Shown here: positions 16,406-27,953 of the stretch, one piece after another | Layout: each line of letters begins with the position of its first letter | How positions within the stretch are numbered: position 1 is the first letter of the stretch | Made by a program: the position numbers and the translations under genes | Source: Verrucomicrobium sp. | GTDB taxonomy: Bacteria; Verrucomicrobiota; Verrucomicrobiia; Methylacidiphilales; GAS474 | Assembly (NCBI GenBank): GCA_028283855.1 | Contig: JAPWJX010000003.1 | Span: 744,001-808,000, forward strand | Length of the DNA: 64,000 nt | Direction: 5' to 3' | Notes under the pieces: model-generated | Told to the model about the DNA's origin: nothing | The model's database searches: none | What the model saw: the letters and a program-made list of their open reading frames with translations, nothing else

Positions 16406-17305
16406 CTAGCGGCCCGCGCGAACCTGCGGGCCGGAAACGGCGGCGAGGGCGATGGGCGTAAGCGTCGTCCGCTGGAAGGCGAGGGCTTCCGCCAGGCGCT
16501 CCTTGTCGACGGCGGTGACGATGTCCTTCGCCGATTGGGCGAGGCCGTCGACCGGCTGGGGCTGGAGGAGGAAGCTGCCCCCGCCCTCGGCGCTCAGTTC
16601 CGGGCGCTGCCCGTCGACGGCGAGCTGGAAGACCTGGCAGGGGGCGCTCCCGGCCTGGATGAGGACGCCGGGGAGGCTGTTGGGAGAGGCGAGCGTCGTC
16701 TCGTGCCAAAAGCCGTTGATGAGGATGGTGCCGCTTTCCCGGGCGTGTTCGGCGCCCAGGCGGCCCATCGCTTCGTTGCGCGCGGCGACGGAGGCGATGG
16801 GGTCTTGGCCCGCCCGGTACATGTCGCGGGCGGGAACGTCGATGAAGTGGACGGCCATGCCCGCGTCGTGGGCGGCGGCGGAGAGGGCGACGGCCTGGCG
16901 GATGCCCTGGTCCTGGAGGACGTTGCCGATGATGGTTTCCCGTTCGCCCGCGCTGCGCGGCGGCGCGCCCGCGGCGGCGCGGTCGACGAAGGTGGTGAGC
17001 AGGGCGCGGTAATCCTCCGGCGTGCGGGCGGAGCGGAAGTAGTCCCGGGCGGGCCCTTCGATGTCGCGGGAAAGCTCCATGTCGAAGTTCTTGTAGCCGC
17101 GCTGGGCGAGGGCCTGGACGGTCTCCCTCTCGATCTGGAAGTGCTGCGGCGTCCCGTGCATCTCGCCGATGCAGACCGGCCGGGGCACCGGCCGCGCCAG
17201 GACGGAGCGCGCCGTCACCGCCGCGACAGGCGGCGGGGTGGCCGGGACGGCGGCGGGCACGTTCGGCAGGAAGAGCAGGCCGACGGCGAGGTTTTTGAGG
17301 CGCAT
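16406..17305 (-). CDS. Exported Tiki/ChaN-superfamily-like protein
   Basis: 299 residues with an N-terminal signal sequence (MRLKNLAVGLLFLP) and a Pro/Ala spacer. The domain begins CIGEMHGTPQHFQIE, resembling the GExH start of Tiki/ChaN/TraB-like proteins. It continues with NFDMELSRD (acidic strand end), ARNEAMGRLGAEH (the RN-x2-M helix of that fold) and TILINGFWHETTL, where a His follows the last strand. These are the positions expected of a putative metal- or haem-binding site. Assignment rests on motif pattern alone. It stands alone, downstream of pgi on the same strand with a 34-bp gap. Confidence 0.6.
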   Translation of the reverse strand: MRLKNLAVGLLFLPNVPAAVPATPPPVAAVTARSVLARPVPRPVCIGEMHGTPQHFQIERETVQALAQRGYKNFDMELSRDIEGPARDYFRSARTPEDYRALLTTFVDRAAAGAPPRSAGERETIIGNVLQDQGIRQAVALSAAAHDAGMAVHFIDVPARDMYRAGQDPIASVAARNEAMGRLGAEHARESGTILINGFWHETTLASPNSLPGVLIQAGSAPCQVFQLAVDGQRPELSAEGGGSFLLQPQPVDGLAQSAKDIVTAVDKERLAEALAFQRTTLTPIALAAVSGPQVRAGR

Positions 17306-17339
17306 GGCTATCAGGACGAAGCAGGTTCCGGGCCGCCCG

Positions 17340-19116
<1,777 letters not shown>

Positions 19117-19128
19117 GCCCTGCATATC

Positions 19129-20016
19129 ATGAATACTCCGCAAAACGCCTACCTCCTCGACATGGACGGCGTCATCTACCGCGAGAATCAGCTCATCCCC
19201 GGCGCTGCCGACCTGGTCGCCCTCTTCCAGGAGAAGGGGATTCCCTTTCTGTTCCTCACGAACAACTCGGCCCCCACGCCGGATGAGCTGGCCATCAAGC
19301 TCAAACACTTGGGGATTAAGGATCTCTACCCCCGCCATTTCTACACTTCGGCGCTGAACACGGCCGACTTTCTCTGGGAAACCCACCCGAATTGCACCGC
19401 TTACGTCCTGGGCGAGGGCGGCCTGATCGGCGCCCTTCAGGAGGCGAAGATCCCGAACGACGCCATCGCTCCCCATTACGTCGTGGTCGGGGAAGGCTTC
19501 CCGCCGATGGACAAAATAGTTAAAGCCCATGAATTGATTGAGAAGGGGGCCCGCCTGGTGGTGACCAATCCCGATTGCTGGTGCCCGGTGGCTTCGGACA
19601 AGACGCGGCCCGGCGCCGGAGCCTTGGCCGCCTATCTGGAAACCAGCACCGGCCAGCGTCCCTATTACCTGGGGAAGCCGAATCCCTACATGTTCAGCCG
19701 CGCCCGGAAGCGGCTCCTCCAGGGCCAGGGCCACGCCGATTGGAACGTCATCATGGTCGGCGACACGATGGAGACGGACATCCGCGGCGCCGTCGAGATC
19801 GGCATGCAGGCTTACCTGGTCCTGACCGGCTCGACCTCCCTGGGCGAGATGGGCGATTACGTCTACCAGCCCACCCGCGTCCTGGAGAGCGTCGCCGACC
19901 TGCTGCAGGAGGTGGCCACCGGCGAACAGTCCGACCGTCTCAGCAGCCCGGCTTTCCAGCTCCCGGAAAAGGGAACGGAAACCGTCCATCGAAAGAAGCG
20001 TTACGCAACCGCGTAA
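19129..20016 (+). CDS. Class IIA HAD phosphatase (NagD-like)
   Basis: 295 residues. Motif I LLDMDGVIYRE (nucleophile and acid Asp pair), motif II FLTNNSAP, the GKPNPYMF lysine motif and motif IV IMVGDTMETDI define a class IIA HAD hydrolase of the NagD/p-nitrophenylphosphatase group. These are cytoplasmic, Mg-dependent phosphatases of sugar or nucleotide phosphates; the substrate cannot be told from sequence. The C-terminal ~25 residues form a charged tail beyond the family core. sucA begins 46 bp later with its own weak promoter candidate. Confidence 0.88.
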   Translation: MNTPQNAYLLDMDGVIYRENQLIPGAADLVALFQEKGIPFLFLTNNSAPTPDELAIKLKHLGIKDLYPRHFYTSALNTADFLWETHPNCTAYVLGEGGLIGALQEAKIPNDAIAPHYVVVGEGFPPMDKIVKAHELIEKGARLVVTNPDCWCPVASDKTRPGAGALAAYLETSTGQRPYYLGKPNPYMFSRARKRLLQGQGHADWNVIMVGDTMETDIRGAVEIGMQAYLVLTGSTSLGEMGDYVYQPTRVLESVADLLQEVATGEQSDRLSSPAFQLPEKGTETVHRKKRYATA

Positions 20017-20020
20017 AAAC

Positions 20021-20048
20021 TTGAAACCGGCGGGGGGGAGGATAGGCT
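20021..20048 (+). promoter_or_regulatory. Weak candidate promoter of the sucA operon
   Basis: -35 TTGAAA (20021-20026), 16-bp spacer, -10 TAGGCT (20043-20048), with 14 bp to ATG 20063. The -10 match is poor; read-through from the HAD gene is an alternative. Confidence 0.3.
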
Positions 20049-20062
20049 GAAAGGCCCTTCTC

Positions 20063-22900
20063 ATGAGCACCTCCACTCCCGCCGCGCCGGTCGTTCCGGC
20101 GGGCTTGGGCCGCAGCGCCCAAAACGGTCAGACCGCCCACGCCCGCGGCGGCATCGGCAGCGGCGACCAAGCCGCCCTCCTCGAGGAATATTACGAGCAA
20201 TGGAAGACCGCGCCCGAGTCGGTCGACCCGACCTGGCGTTCCTTCTTCGAGGGCTTCGAGCTGGGCTGCCAGACCCTGCCGCCTAAGGCCTCCGCGTCCG
20301 CCGGGGGCGCGGCCGCCGGCGCGCCGGGCGAGCTGCCGCTGCGGCTCAAGCAGGCCCGCCTCTACAACCTCCTCTTCGCCTACCGCACGCTGGGCCACCG
20401 GCTCTCCAACCTCGATCCGCTCGGCTTCAACAATCTGGCCCCCGGCGACATGCCGGAGCTTTCCCTGGAGCAGTTCCGCTTCACGGAGGCCGACCTCGAC
20501 ACCGTCTTCGACTCCGGCACGCTGGCCGGCGGCGGGGACCGGACGCTGCGGGAGATCCTGGAGATCCTGCGCGCCACCTACTGCGGCACCATCGGCTCCG
20601 AGTACATGCACATCCAGGCTTTCCCCCAGCGCCGCTGGGTGCGGGACTGCCTGGAAAGCGGCCGCGCCGTGCCCCGCTACGCGCGGGAGAAGAAGAAGCG
20701 GATCCTCAACAACGTGCTGCGCGCGGAGGAGTTTGAGAACTTCCTCCACGTCCGCTACGTCGGCCAGAAGCGCTTCTCCCTGGAGGGCGGCGAGACCCTC
20801 ATCGCCATGCTCGACGCGATCGTGGAGGCCTGCCCCGGCCACGGCATCGCGCAGGTTTGCATGGGCATGGCCCACCGGGGCCGCCTCAACGTCCTGACCA
20901 ACATCCTGGGGAAGGACTACAAGTTCCTCTTCACCGCGTTTGCGGAAAACTACATCCCGCAGGGCGTCCACGGGGACGGCGACGTGAAGTACCACCTGGG
21001 CTACGACGCGGTGCAGACCACCTCCACCGGCGAGCGCGTCGGCCTCTCCCTGGCCCCGAACCCGAGCCACCTGGAAGCGGTCAACCCGGTCGTGGAGGGG
21101 AAGACCCGCGCCCACCAGCGGCTCCTCGGCGACACCCAGGAGCGCAAGAAGGCCCTGCCGATCCTCATCCACGGCGACGCGGCGATGGCCGGGCAGGGCA
21201 TCGTCTTCGAGACGATCAACCTTTCCCAGCTGGAAGGCTACCGCACCGGCGGCACCGTCCACATCGTGGTGAACAACCAGCTCGGCTTCACCACCCTGCC
21301 GCAGGACAGCCGCTCGACGACCTACTGCACGGCGATCGCCAAGGGCTTCGACCTGCCCGTCTTCCACGTCAACGGCGACGACCCGCTTTCCGCCGTCTTC
21401 GTCACGGAGATGGCGCTCGAATACCGGCAGAAGTTCGGCAAGGACGTCGTCATCGACCTCGTCTGCTACCGCCGCCACGGCCATAACGAGGGCGACGAGC
21501 CCAACTTCACCCAGCCGACCCTCTACAGCGCCATCGCGCAGAAGGAGAAGGTGAGCCAGGTCTACCTGCGCCGCCTGGTCGCCGACGGCGACATCACGGA
21601 AGAGGAAGCCCGGGACTACGTGAAGAAGTTCGAGGAGCGGCTCTCCGCCGCCATGGCCGAGTCCAAGGCCGCGGCGAAGGAGATCGTCCCCGCCCTGCGC
21701 CCGCCGATGGTGGAGAACGCGCCGGAGAACTTCGTCCCCGTGAAGACCGCCGTGCCGGAGGCCGACCTGGTCCGCATCGGCCAGGCCCTCGTCGCCGTGC
21801 CGGAAGGCCACCAGATCAACGCCAAGGTGGCCAAGGTCCTGGAAGGCCGCCGCGCCATGACGGAAAAGAAGCAGCCCCTCGATTGGAGCGGCGCGGAGGC
21901 CTTGGCCTTCGGCTCCCTCCTGGACCAGGGCCATCCCATCCGCCTTTCCGGGCAGGACAGCCGCCGCGGCACCTTCAGCAGCCGCCACTCCGTCCTCTAC
22001 GACGTGACGACGCGCAAGCGCTACCTGCCGCTGCAGAACATCGCCCCCGGCCAGGCGCAGTTCTGCGTCTACAACAGCCCGCTCTCCGAATACGCCGTCC
22101 TCGGCTTCGACTACGGCTACTCCCTGGACTATCCCAAGGTCCTGGTCCTGTGGGAGGCGCAGTTCGGCGACTTCGCCAACGGCGCGCAGACGATGATCGA
22201 CCAATACATCACCAGCGCCGAATCGAAGTGGGAGATCACCTCCAACCTGACCATGCTCCTGCCGCACGGTTACGACGGCCAGGGGCCGGAGCACTCCAGC
22301 GCCCGCCTGGAGCGCTTCCTCCAGGCCTGCGCGGAGGACAACATCATCGTCGCCTACCCGACGACTCCGGCGCAGTACTTCCACCTCCTGCGGCGGCAGG
22401 CGCTGCGGGAGACGCTGCGCAAGCCCCTCGTCGTCATGACGCCCAAGGGCATGCTGCGCGACAAGCGCTGCACCTCCGCCCTGGCCGACCTGACCGGCGG
22501 CGCCTTCCAGGAGATCCTGGCCGACGTCCAGCCCGCGCCCAAGAAGGCCAAACGCCTCATCCTCTGCGCGGGCAAGGTCTACCACGACCTGGCGGACTAC
22601 CGCGCGGCGCAGAAGATCGAGGACGCGGTCCTCGTCCGCGTCGAGCAGCTCTACCCGCTGCACGGCGAGGCGCTGAAGAAGGCCGCGGACGACGTCTCCC
22701 GCTACGAGAAGGTCGTCTGGTGCCAGGAAGAGTCCCAGAACATGGGCGCCTGGTCCTTCATCGAGCCGCGCCTGCGCGCGCTCTTCGGCCGCGAGATCCT
22801 CTACGCGGGCCGCGACGCCTCCTCCAGCCCGGCCGTCGGCGCCTTGGCGCTGCACAAGCTGGAGCAGGCCGACCTCATCGCCCAGGCTTTCAAAATCTAA
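20063..22900 (+). CDS. sucA: 2-oxoglutarate dehydrogenase E1 component
   Basis: 945 residues, normal for OdhA/SucA. This thiamine-diphosphate-dependent subunit decarboxylates 2-oxoglutarate and transfers the succinyl group to the E2 lipoyl arm. The N-terminal segment LLEEYYEQWKTAPESVDPTWR, GMAHRGRLNVL, IHGDAAMAGQGIVFETINLS (diphosphate and Mg site) and CYRRHGHNEGDEP are diagnostic. The C-terminal half has the transketolase-like and C-terminal domains (LLPHGYDGQGPEHSSARLERFL). sucB follows after 27 bp and lpd after that, giving a complete complex operon. Confidence 0.98.
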   Translation: MSTSTPAAPVVPAGLGRSAQNGQTAHARGGIGSGDQAALLEEYYEQWKTAPESVDPTWRSFFEGFELGCQTLPPKASASAGGAAAGAPGELPLRLKQARLYNLLFAYRTLGHRLSNLDPLGFNNLAPGDMPELSLEQFRFTEADLDTVFDSGTLAGGGDRTLREILEILRATYCGTIGSEYMHIQAFPQRRWVRDCLESGRAVPRYAREKKKRILNNVLRAEEFENFLHVRYVGQKRFSLEGGETLIAMLDAIVEACPGHGIAQVCMGMAHRGRLNVLTNILGKDYKFLFTAFAENYIPQGVHGDGDVKYHLGYDAVQTTSTGERVGLSLAPNPSHLEAVNPVVEGKTRAHQRLLGDTQERKKALPILIHGDAAMAGQGIVFETINLSQLEGYRTGGTVHIVVNNQLGFTTLPQDSRSTTYCTAIAKGFDLPVFHVNGDDPLSAVFVTEMALEYRQKFGKDVVIDLVCYRRHGHNEGDEPNFTQPTLYSAIAQKEKVSQVYLRRLVADGDITEEEARDYVKKFEERLSAAMAESKAAAKEIVPALRPPMVENAPENFVPVKTAVPEADLVRIGQALVAVPEGHQINAKVAKVLEGRRAMTEKKQPLDWSGAEALAFGSLLDQGHPIRLSGQDSRRGTFSSRHSVLYDVTTRKRYLPLQNIAPGQAQFCVYNSPLSEYAVLGFDYGYSLDYPKVLVLWEAQFGDFANGAQTMIDQYITSAESKWEITSNLTMLLPHGYDGQGPEHSSARLERFLQACAEDNIIVAYPTTPAQYFHLLRRQALRETLRKPLVVMTPKGMLRDKRCTSALADLTGGAFQEILADVQPAPKKAKRLILCAGKVYHDLADYRAAQKIEDAVLVRVEQLYPLHGEALKKAADDVSRYEKVVWCQEESQNMGAWSFIEPRLRALFGREILYAGRDASSSPAVGALALHKLEQADLIAQAFKI

Positions 22901-22927
22901 GCACCCTTCTTCTTCCCCAATCACACT

Positions 22928-24145
<1,218 letters not shown>

Positions 24146-24149
24146 GCGT

Positions 24150-25547
24150 ATGGCCGATTACCAAGTTCTCGTCATCGGTTCCGGCCCGGGCGGCTACGTC
24201 GCCGCCATCCGCGCCGCGCAGCTCGGCTTCAAGACCGCCATCGTCGAAAAGGACAAAACCCTCGGCGGCACCTGCCTGAACGTCGGCTGCATCCCGTCCA
24301 AGGCCCTCCTGGCCTCCAGCGAACACTTCCACTTCGCCCAGGAACGCTTCAGCGCCCACGGCATCGTCGCCAAGGATCTCTCCCTCGACCTCGCCGCCCT
24401 TCTCAAGCGGAAGGACGGCATCGTCACCAAGCTCACCGGGGGCGTCGAGTTCCTGATGAAGAAGAACAAGATCGAGCGGCTCTCCGGCTTCGCCCGCTTC
24501 GCCGACGCCAAGACCGTGGAAGTCGAAGGCGCCGACGGGGCGAAAAAGTCCGTCACCGCCGACCACTTCATCCTGGCCACCGGCAGCGTCCCGGTGGAGC
24601 TGCCCTTCCTCAAGTTCGACGGCAAGAACGTCGTCTCCAGCACGGAGGCCATCGCCTTCGACAAGGTGCCCAAGTCGCTCCTGGTCGTTGGCGGCGGCGC
24701 CATCGGCCTGGAACTCGGCTCCGTCTGGAAACGCCTCGGCGCCGAAGTCACCGTCGTCGAGTTCCTTCCCCGCATCGCCCTCGGCTTCGACGGGCAGATC
24801 GCCGAAACCCTCCGCAAGAGCCTGGCCAAGCAGGGCCTGAAAATCCTCACCGACACCAAGGTCGAGGCGGGCGAAGTCGGCAAGGACGGCGTCACTCTCA
24901 CCGTCTCCTCCGGCGGCAAGCAGGAGAAGCTCTCCGCCGAGAAAGTCCTCGTCGCCGTCGGCCGCAGGCCCTTCTACGACGGGCTCGGCCTGGACAAGGC
25001 CGGCGTGGCGCTGACGGAGCGGAAGCGCGTCCAGATCAACGCCCACTACCAGACCAGCGTCCCCCACATCTACGCCATCGGCGACATCGTCGACGGCCCC
25101 ATGCTGGCCCACAAAGCCTCCGACGAAGGCATCGCCGCCGCCGAGCGGATCGCCGGCCTCCCCGGCCAGGTCAACTACGGCGCCATCCCCGGCGTCATCT
25201 ACACCAGCCCGGAAGCCGCCTCCGTCGGCCACACGGAAGAGCAGCTGAAGGAAAAGGGCGTCGCCTACAAAACCGGCCAGGCCATCTTCGGCCCCAACGG
25301 CCGCGCCCTGGCCAACGACCAGACGGAAGGCTTCGTCAAAATCCTGGCCGACGCCAAGACCGACCGGGTCCTGGGCGTCCACATCCTCTGCTCCGCCGCC
25401 TCGGAGCTGATCGCCGCCGCCGTCTCCGTCATCGAGTTTGGGGGCGCCGCGGAGGACATCGCCCGGACCTGCCACGCCCACCCCACCCTGAGCGAGGTGG
25501 TCCGCGAGGCCGCCCACGCCGTCTCCGGCCACGCCATCCACGCATAG
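24150..25547 (+). CDS. lpdA: Dihydrolipoyl dehydrogenase (E3)
   Basis: 465 residues. FAD-binding GSGPGGYVAAIRAAQLG, the redox disulfide in GGTCLNVGCIPSKALL, the NAD-binding VVGGGAIGLELGSVWKRLG, the second FAD motif YAIGDIVDGPMLAHKASDEG and the C-terminal catalytic HAHPTLSEV of the partner active site are all intact. It reoxidises the dihydrolipoyl arm of SucB. It starts 4 bp after sucB. It is the only E3 in the window, so it could also serve other 2-oxo acid dehydrogenases. Confidence 0.98.
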   Translation: MADYQVLVIGSGPGGYVAAIRAAQLGFKTAIVEKDKTLGGTCLNVGCIPSKALLASSEHFHFAQERFSAHGIVAKDLSLDLAALLKRKDGIVTKLTGGVEFLMKKNKIERLSGFARFADAKTVEVEGADGAKKSVTADHFILATGSVPVELPFLKFDGKNVVSSTEAIAFDKVPKSLLVVGGGAIGLELGSVWKRLGAEVTVVEFLPRIALGFDGQIAETLRKSLAKQGLKILTDTKVEAGEVGKDGVTLTVSSGGKQEKLSAEKVLVAVGRRPFYDGLGLDKAGVALTERKRVQINAHYQTSVPHIYAIGDIVDGPMLAHKASDEGIAAAERIAGLPGQVNYGAIPGVIYTSPEAASVGHTEEQLKEKGVAYKTGQAIFGPNGRALANDQTEGFVKILADAKTDRVLGVHILCSAASELIAAAVSVIEFGGAAEDIARTCHAHPTLSEVVREAAHAVSGHAIHA

Positions 25548-25560
25548 GTAAGAGACCCGA

Positions 25561-25588
25561 TTTACAAACCGCCGCGATTTGTTAAATT
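25561..25588 (+). promoter_or_regulatory. Candidate promoter of the 67-aa Cys-rich gene
   Basis: -35 TTTACA (25561-25566), 16-bp spacer, -10 TAAATT (25583-25588), ending 8 bp before ATG 25597. The sequence is locally AT-rich against a GC-rich background. It predicts a leaderless mRNA. Confidence 0.45.
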
Positions 25589-25596
25589 AATCCCGT

Positions 25597-25800
25597 ATGA
25601 GCGAACATTCTTGTGGATCGGGCTGCGGCTGCGGCCCCAAGGCCTCCTCCGCCCCCACGGCGACCTCCATCCAGAACGGCAAGGGCTCCGCTCCCCGCAA
25701 CATGAGCAAGACCTTCCGTTCCAACTATGACGGGATCCGATGGGACCAGCGCGGCAAGGCGCGGAAAGAAGGGGAAAAGTTCGTGAAGGTCTATTCCTAA
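25597..25800 (+). CDS. Small Cys/Gly N-terminal protein, unknown
   Basis: 67 residues, no recognised family. The N-terminus has a compact Cys cluster (SCGSGCGCG, Cys at 6, 10 and 12) that could bind metal. A Ser/Thr/Ala linker follows and then a basic-aromatic tail (FRSNYDGIRWDQRGKARKEGEKFVKVY) that looks nucleic-acid or protein binding. It has its own promoter candidate after lpd and is followed by the inverted-repeat element. Its size makes it easy to miss, but the start, promoter and composition argue that it is real. Confidence 0.55.
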   Translation: MSEHSCGSGCGCGPKASSAPTATSIQNGKGSAPRNMSKTFRSNYDGIRWDQRGKARKEGEKFVKVYS

Positions 25801-25827
25801 TCGACGAACCACCAGCCGAAACCCACC

Positions 25828-26103
25828 AGGGTCCGCTCTTCCTTCAGAAAGAGGCGCGTTGTTCTTAAAAAGCCTTCTATCAAGGCGCGAGGCGACGCAG
25901 TGTGTCCATTGTGACACATAAGTCGCCGAGCAACGCGGAGAGAAGGCTTTTTAAGAATAACCCTTCGGGCCGGGGTCCGTTGCCCCGTCCCCGTCGTTAC
26001 TCAAGGCCTTACGTATTCCGCTAATACGCTGCGGCCTTTCGTGCCTAGGGGAGCGGGCCAACGGCCCGCCGGCGCGCCTCTTTCTGAAGGAAGAGCGGAC
26101 CCT
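25828..26103. repeat. 276-bp MITE-like inverted-repeat element
   Basis: Ends are a perfect 31-bp inverted repeat (25828-25858 and 26073-26103). Inside, a second near-palindrome has perfect 17-bp arms (25862-25878 and 25941-25957) enclosing further complementary arms (GGCGAC with GTCGCC, TGTGTC with GACACA). The right half holds smaller hairpins (CGTATT with AATACG, AAGGCC with GGCCTT, GCGGGCC with GGCCCGC). No protein-coding capacity is evident. It fills most of the 346-bp gap between the Cys-rich gene and argD. No clear target-site duplication is visible. A non-autonomous mobile element or a strongly folded RNA or bidirectional terminator are the options. Confidence 0.7.
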
Positions 26104-26146
26104 AGCCGCGACGGAACCTTCCGCCGCGGCATTTTTTTTGACTCCG

Positions 26147-27349
26147 ATGAACCCCACGATCGCCTACGACGAATACGTCCTCCACACCGCAAACCGCTCG
26201 CTCACCCTCCTGCACGGGCAGGGCGCGACGGTCTTCGACGACAAGAACCGCCCCTACCTCGACTTCGGCACCGGCATCGCCGTCAGCTGCCTGGGGCACG
26301 ACCACCCCGCCCTGGCGGAGGTCTACGCCCGCCAGTCCCGCCGCCTGATCCATTGCTCCAACCTCTATCGGAACGAGCACGCCGGTGCCTTGGCGGAGCG
26401 TCTCGTCGGCCTCCTGGGGCCGGGAAAGATCTTCTATTCCAACAGCGGCGCGGAGGCCAACGAGGGCCTCATCAAGGCGGCGCGGCTCTTTGGCAAGGAC
26501 CGGGGCGCGTTTGAGATCGTTTGCACGAAGGACTCCTTCCACGGCCGGACGATGGCGACCCTCTCCGCCACCGGGCAGGAGAAGGTGCAGGCGGGCTTCG
26601 CCCCCTTGGTGCCGGGCTTCGTCCACGTTCCTTATAACGATTTGGAGGCGGTCCGCGCCGCCATCACGCCGCGCACGGCGGCGGTCCTGATCGAGGGCAT
26701 CCAGGGGGAGAGCGGCATCCTGCCCGCCGATCCGGAATACCTCCTGGGCCTCCGCGCGCTGACGCGGGAGAAGAACGTCCTCCTCTTCATCGACGCGATC
26801 CAGTGCGGCCATTTCCGCACCGGGGCCTACCAGAGCTTCCAGCGCATCCTGGGGGAGCGGGCGGCCGAGTTCCGGCCCGACGGCCTCTCCATGGCCAAGT
26901 CGCTCGGCGGCGGCTTCCCCATCGGCGCGTTCTGGCTCGACGAGCGGCTGGCGCCGCTCTTCACCGTCGGCTCCCATAACACCACTTACGGCGGCTCCCC
27001 CTTGGGCACGGCGGTGGCGGGCGCGGTTCTCGACGTCATCGAGCGGGAGGGCCTGGCGGCCAACGTGCGCGCGCGGGGGGAAGAGCTGCTCTCCGGCCTC
27101 CGCGCCCTGCAGGGGAAGCACGGCGGCCTCGTCGCCGGGGTGCGGGGCTTCGGCGCGCTCGTCGGCCTCCAGCTGGCGGCCGAGCCCGCGCAGGCCATGC
27201 CCCACTTCCTGGAGGCGGGCCTCCTCGTCGTCCCGGCGGGGAACAAGACCGTCCGCTACCTGCCGCCCTACAACGTGACCGCCGCCGAGGTGGCCGACGC
27301 GCTGGCGCGGACCGACGCGGCCCTGGCCAAACTGGCCGCCGCCGCATGA
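26147..27349 (+). CDS. argD: Acetylornithine aminotransferase (class III PLP)
   Basis: 400 residues from ATG 26147; a TTG nine bases upstream is less likely. It converts N-acetylglutamate semialdehyde to N-acetylornithine with glutamate as amino donor. Motifs: YSNSGAEANEGLIKAAR (PLP phosphate), SFHGRTMATLSATG, the cofactor-contacting Asp in FIDAIQCGHFRTG, the Schiff-base lysine in SMAKSLGGGFPIGA and TTYGGSPLG. The usual DEVQ reads DAIQ here, keeping the Asp. It lies away from argCJBF. The ATGA overlap with the next gene indicates coupling. Confidence 0.9.
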   Translation: MNPTIAYDEYVLHTANRSLTLLHGQGATVFDDKNRPYLDFGTGIAVSCLGHDHPALAEVYARQSRRLIHCSNLYRNEHAGALAERLVGLLGPGKIFYSNSGAEANEGLIKAARLFGKDRGAFEIVCTKDSFHGRTMATLSATGQEKVQAGFAPLVPGFVHVPYNDLEAVRAAITPRTAAVLIEGIQGESGILPADPEYLLGLRALTREKNVLLFIDAIQCGHFRTGAYQSFQRILGERAAEFRPDGLSMAKSLGGGFPIGAFWLDERLAPLFTVGSHNTTYGGSPLGTAVAGAVLDVIEREGLAANVRARGEELLSGLRALQGKHGGLVAGVRGFGALVGLQLAAEPAQAMPHFLEAGLLVVPAGNKTVRYLPPYNVTAAEVADALARTDAALAKLAAAA

Positions 27350-27888
27350 CCCATCCGGTCCTGCGCGCGGAGCGGCTTTTCCTGGACGCCTTCCGGGCGG
27401 CCGACGCGCCCGCCGTCCAGCGGCTGGCGGGGGACCGGGAGGTGGCCCAATACACCCAGTTCATCCCCCATCCCTATCCGGACGGGGAGGCGGAGCGGTG
27501 GATCGCCACCCACGGCCCGGAGTTCCAAAACGGGACCAACGCGGCCTTCGCCGTCCGCCTGCCGGACGGGGCGCTGGTCGGCGCGATCGCGGTGAAGCTC
27601 CACCTGGAGGCGCGGCGCGGCGTGCTGGGCTACTGGATCGGCCGGGAGTTCTGGGGCCGGGGCTACGCCACGGAGGCGGCCCGCGCGCTGCTGGGCTACG
27701 CCTTTCCCGCCTGGGGTCTGGAAAAGGTGGAGGCCGTCCACATGGAGGCCAATCCCGCCTCCGGCCGCGTCATGGAAAAGCTGGGGATGCGCCGGACCGG
27801 CGCGCGCCTGGCCGTCTGCCGGGACCCGGAGGCGGTCCCCATCGTCGAATACGCGCTCCACCGCTCCGGCTTTTCCGCCGCGCCCTGA
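27346..27888 (+). CDS. GNAT-family N-acetyltransferase (RimJ/RimL type)
   Basis: 180 residues. The start (VLRAERLFLDAFRAADAPAVQRLAGD), the central GYWIGREFWGRGYATEAARALLGYAF acetyl-CoA loop and the AVHMEANPASGRVMEKLGMRRTG tail match the RimJ/RimL-like GNATs that acetylate protein N-termini or small amines. The acceptor cannot be predicted. Its ATG overlaps the argD stop by 4 bp, so the two are cotranslated; that is weak evidence for a link to amino-acid metabolism. Confidence 0.85.
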   Translation: MTHPVLRAERLFLDAFRAADAPAVQRLAGDREVAQYTQFIPHPYPDGEAERWIATHGPEFQNGTNAAFAVRLPDGALVGAIAVKLHLEARRGVLGYWIGREFWGRGYATEAARALLGYAFPAWGLEKVEAVHMEANPASGRVMEKLGMRRTGARLAVCRDPEAVPIVEYALHRSGFSAAP

Positions 27889-27918
27889 GCTCCGGCCGCG
27901 GGGAGGCCCCCTTTTGGC

Positions 27919-27947
27919 TTGTACAGCGGCCCGGGGGTTCCTATCAA
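27919..27947 (+). promoter_or_regulatory. Candidate promoter of the cyclophilin gene
   Basis: -35 TTGTAC (27919-27924), 17-bp spacer, -10 TATCAA (27942-27947), ending 6 bp before ATG 27954. Predicts a start at the A of ATG, although AGG lies just before it. Confidence 0.45.
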
Positions 27948-27953
27948 AACAGG

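Noticed and set aside
25951-26192. Small minus-strand ORFs across the inverted-repeat element
   Set aside because: Basic, low-complexity products read through hairpins; no start signals or conserved motifs.
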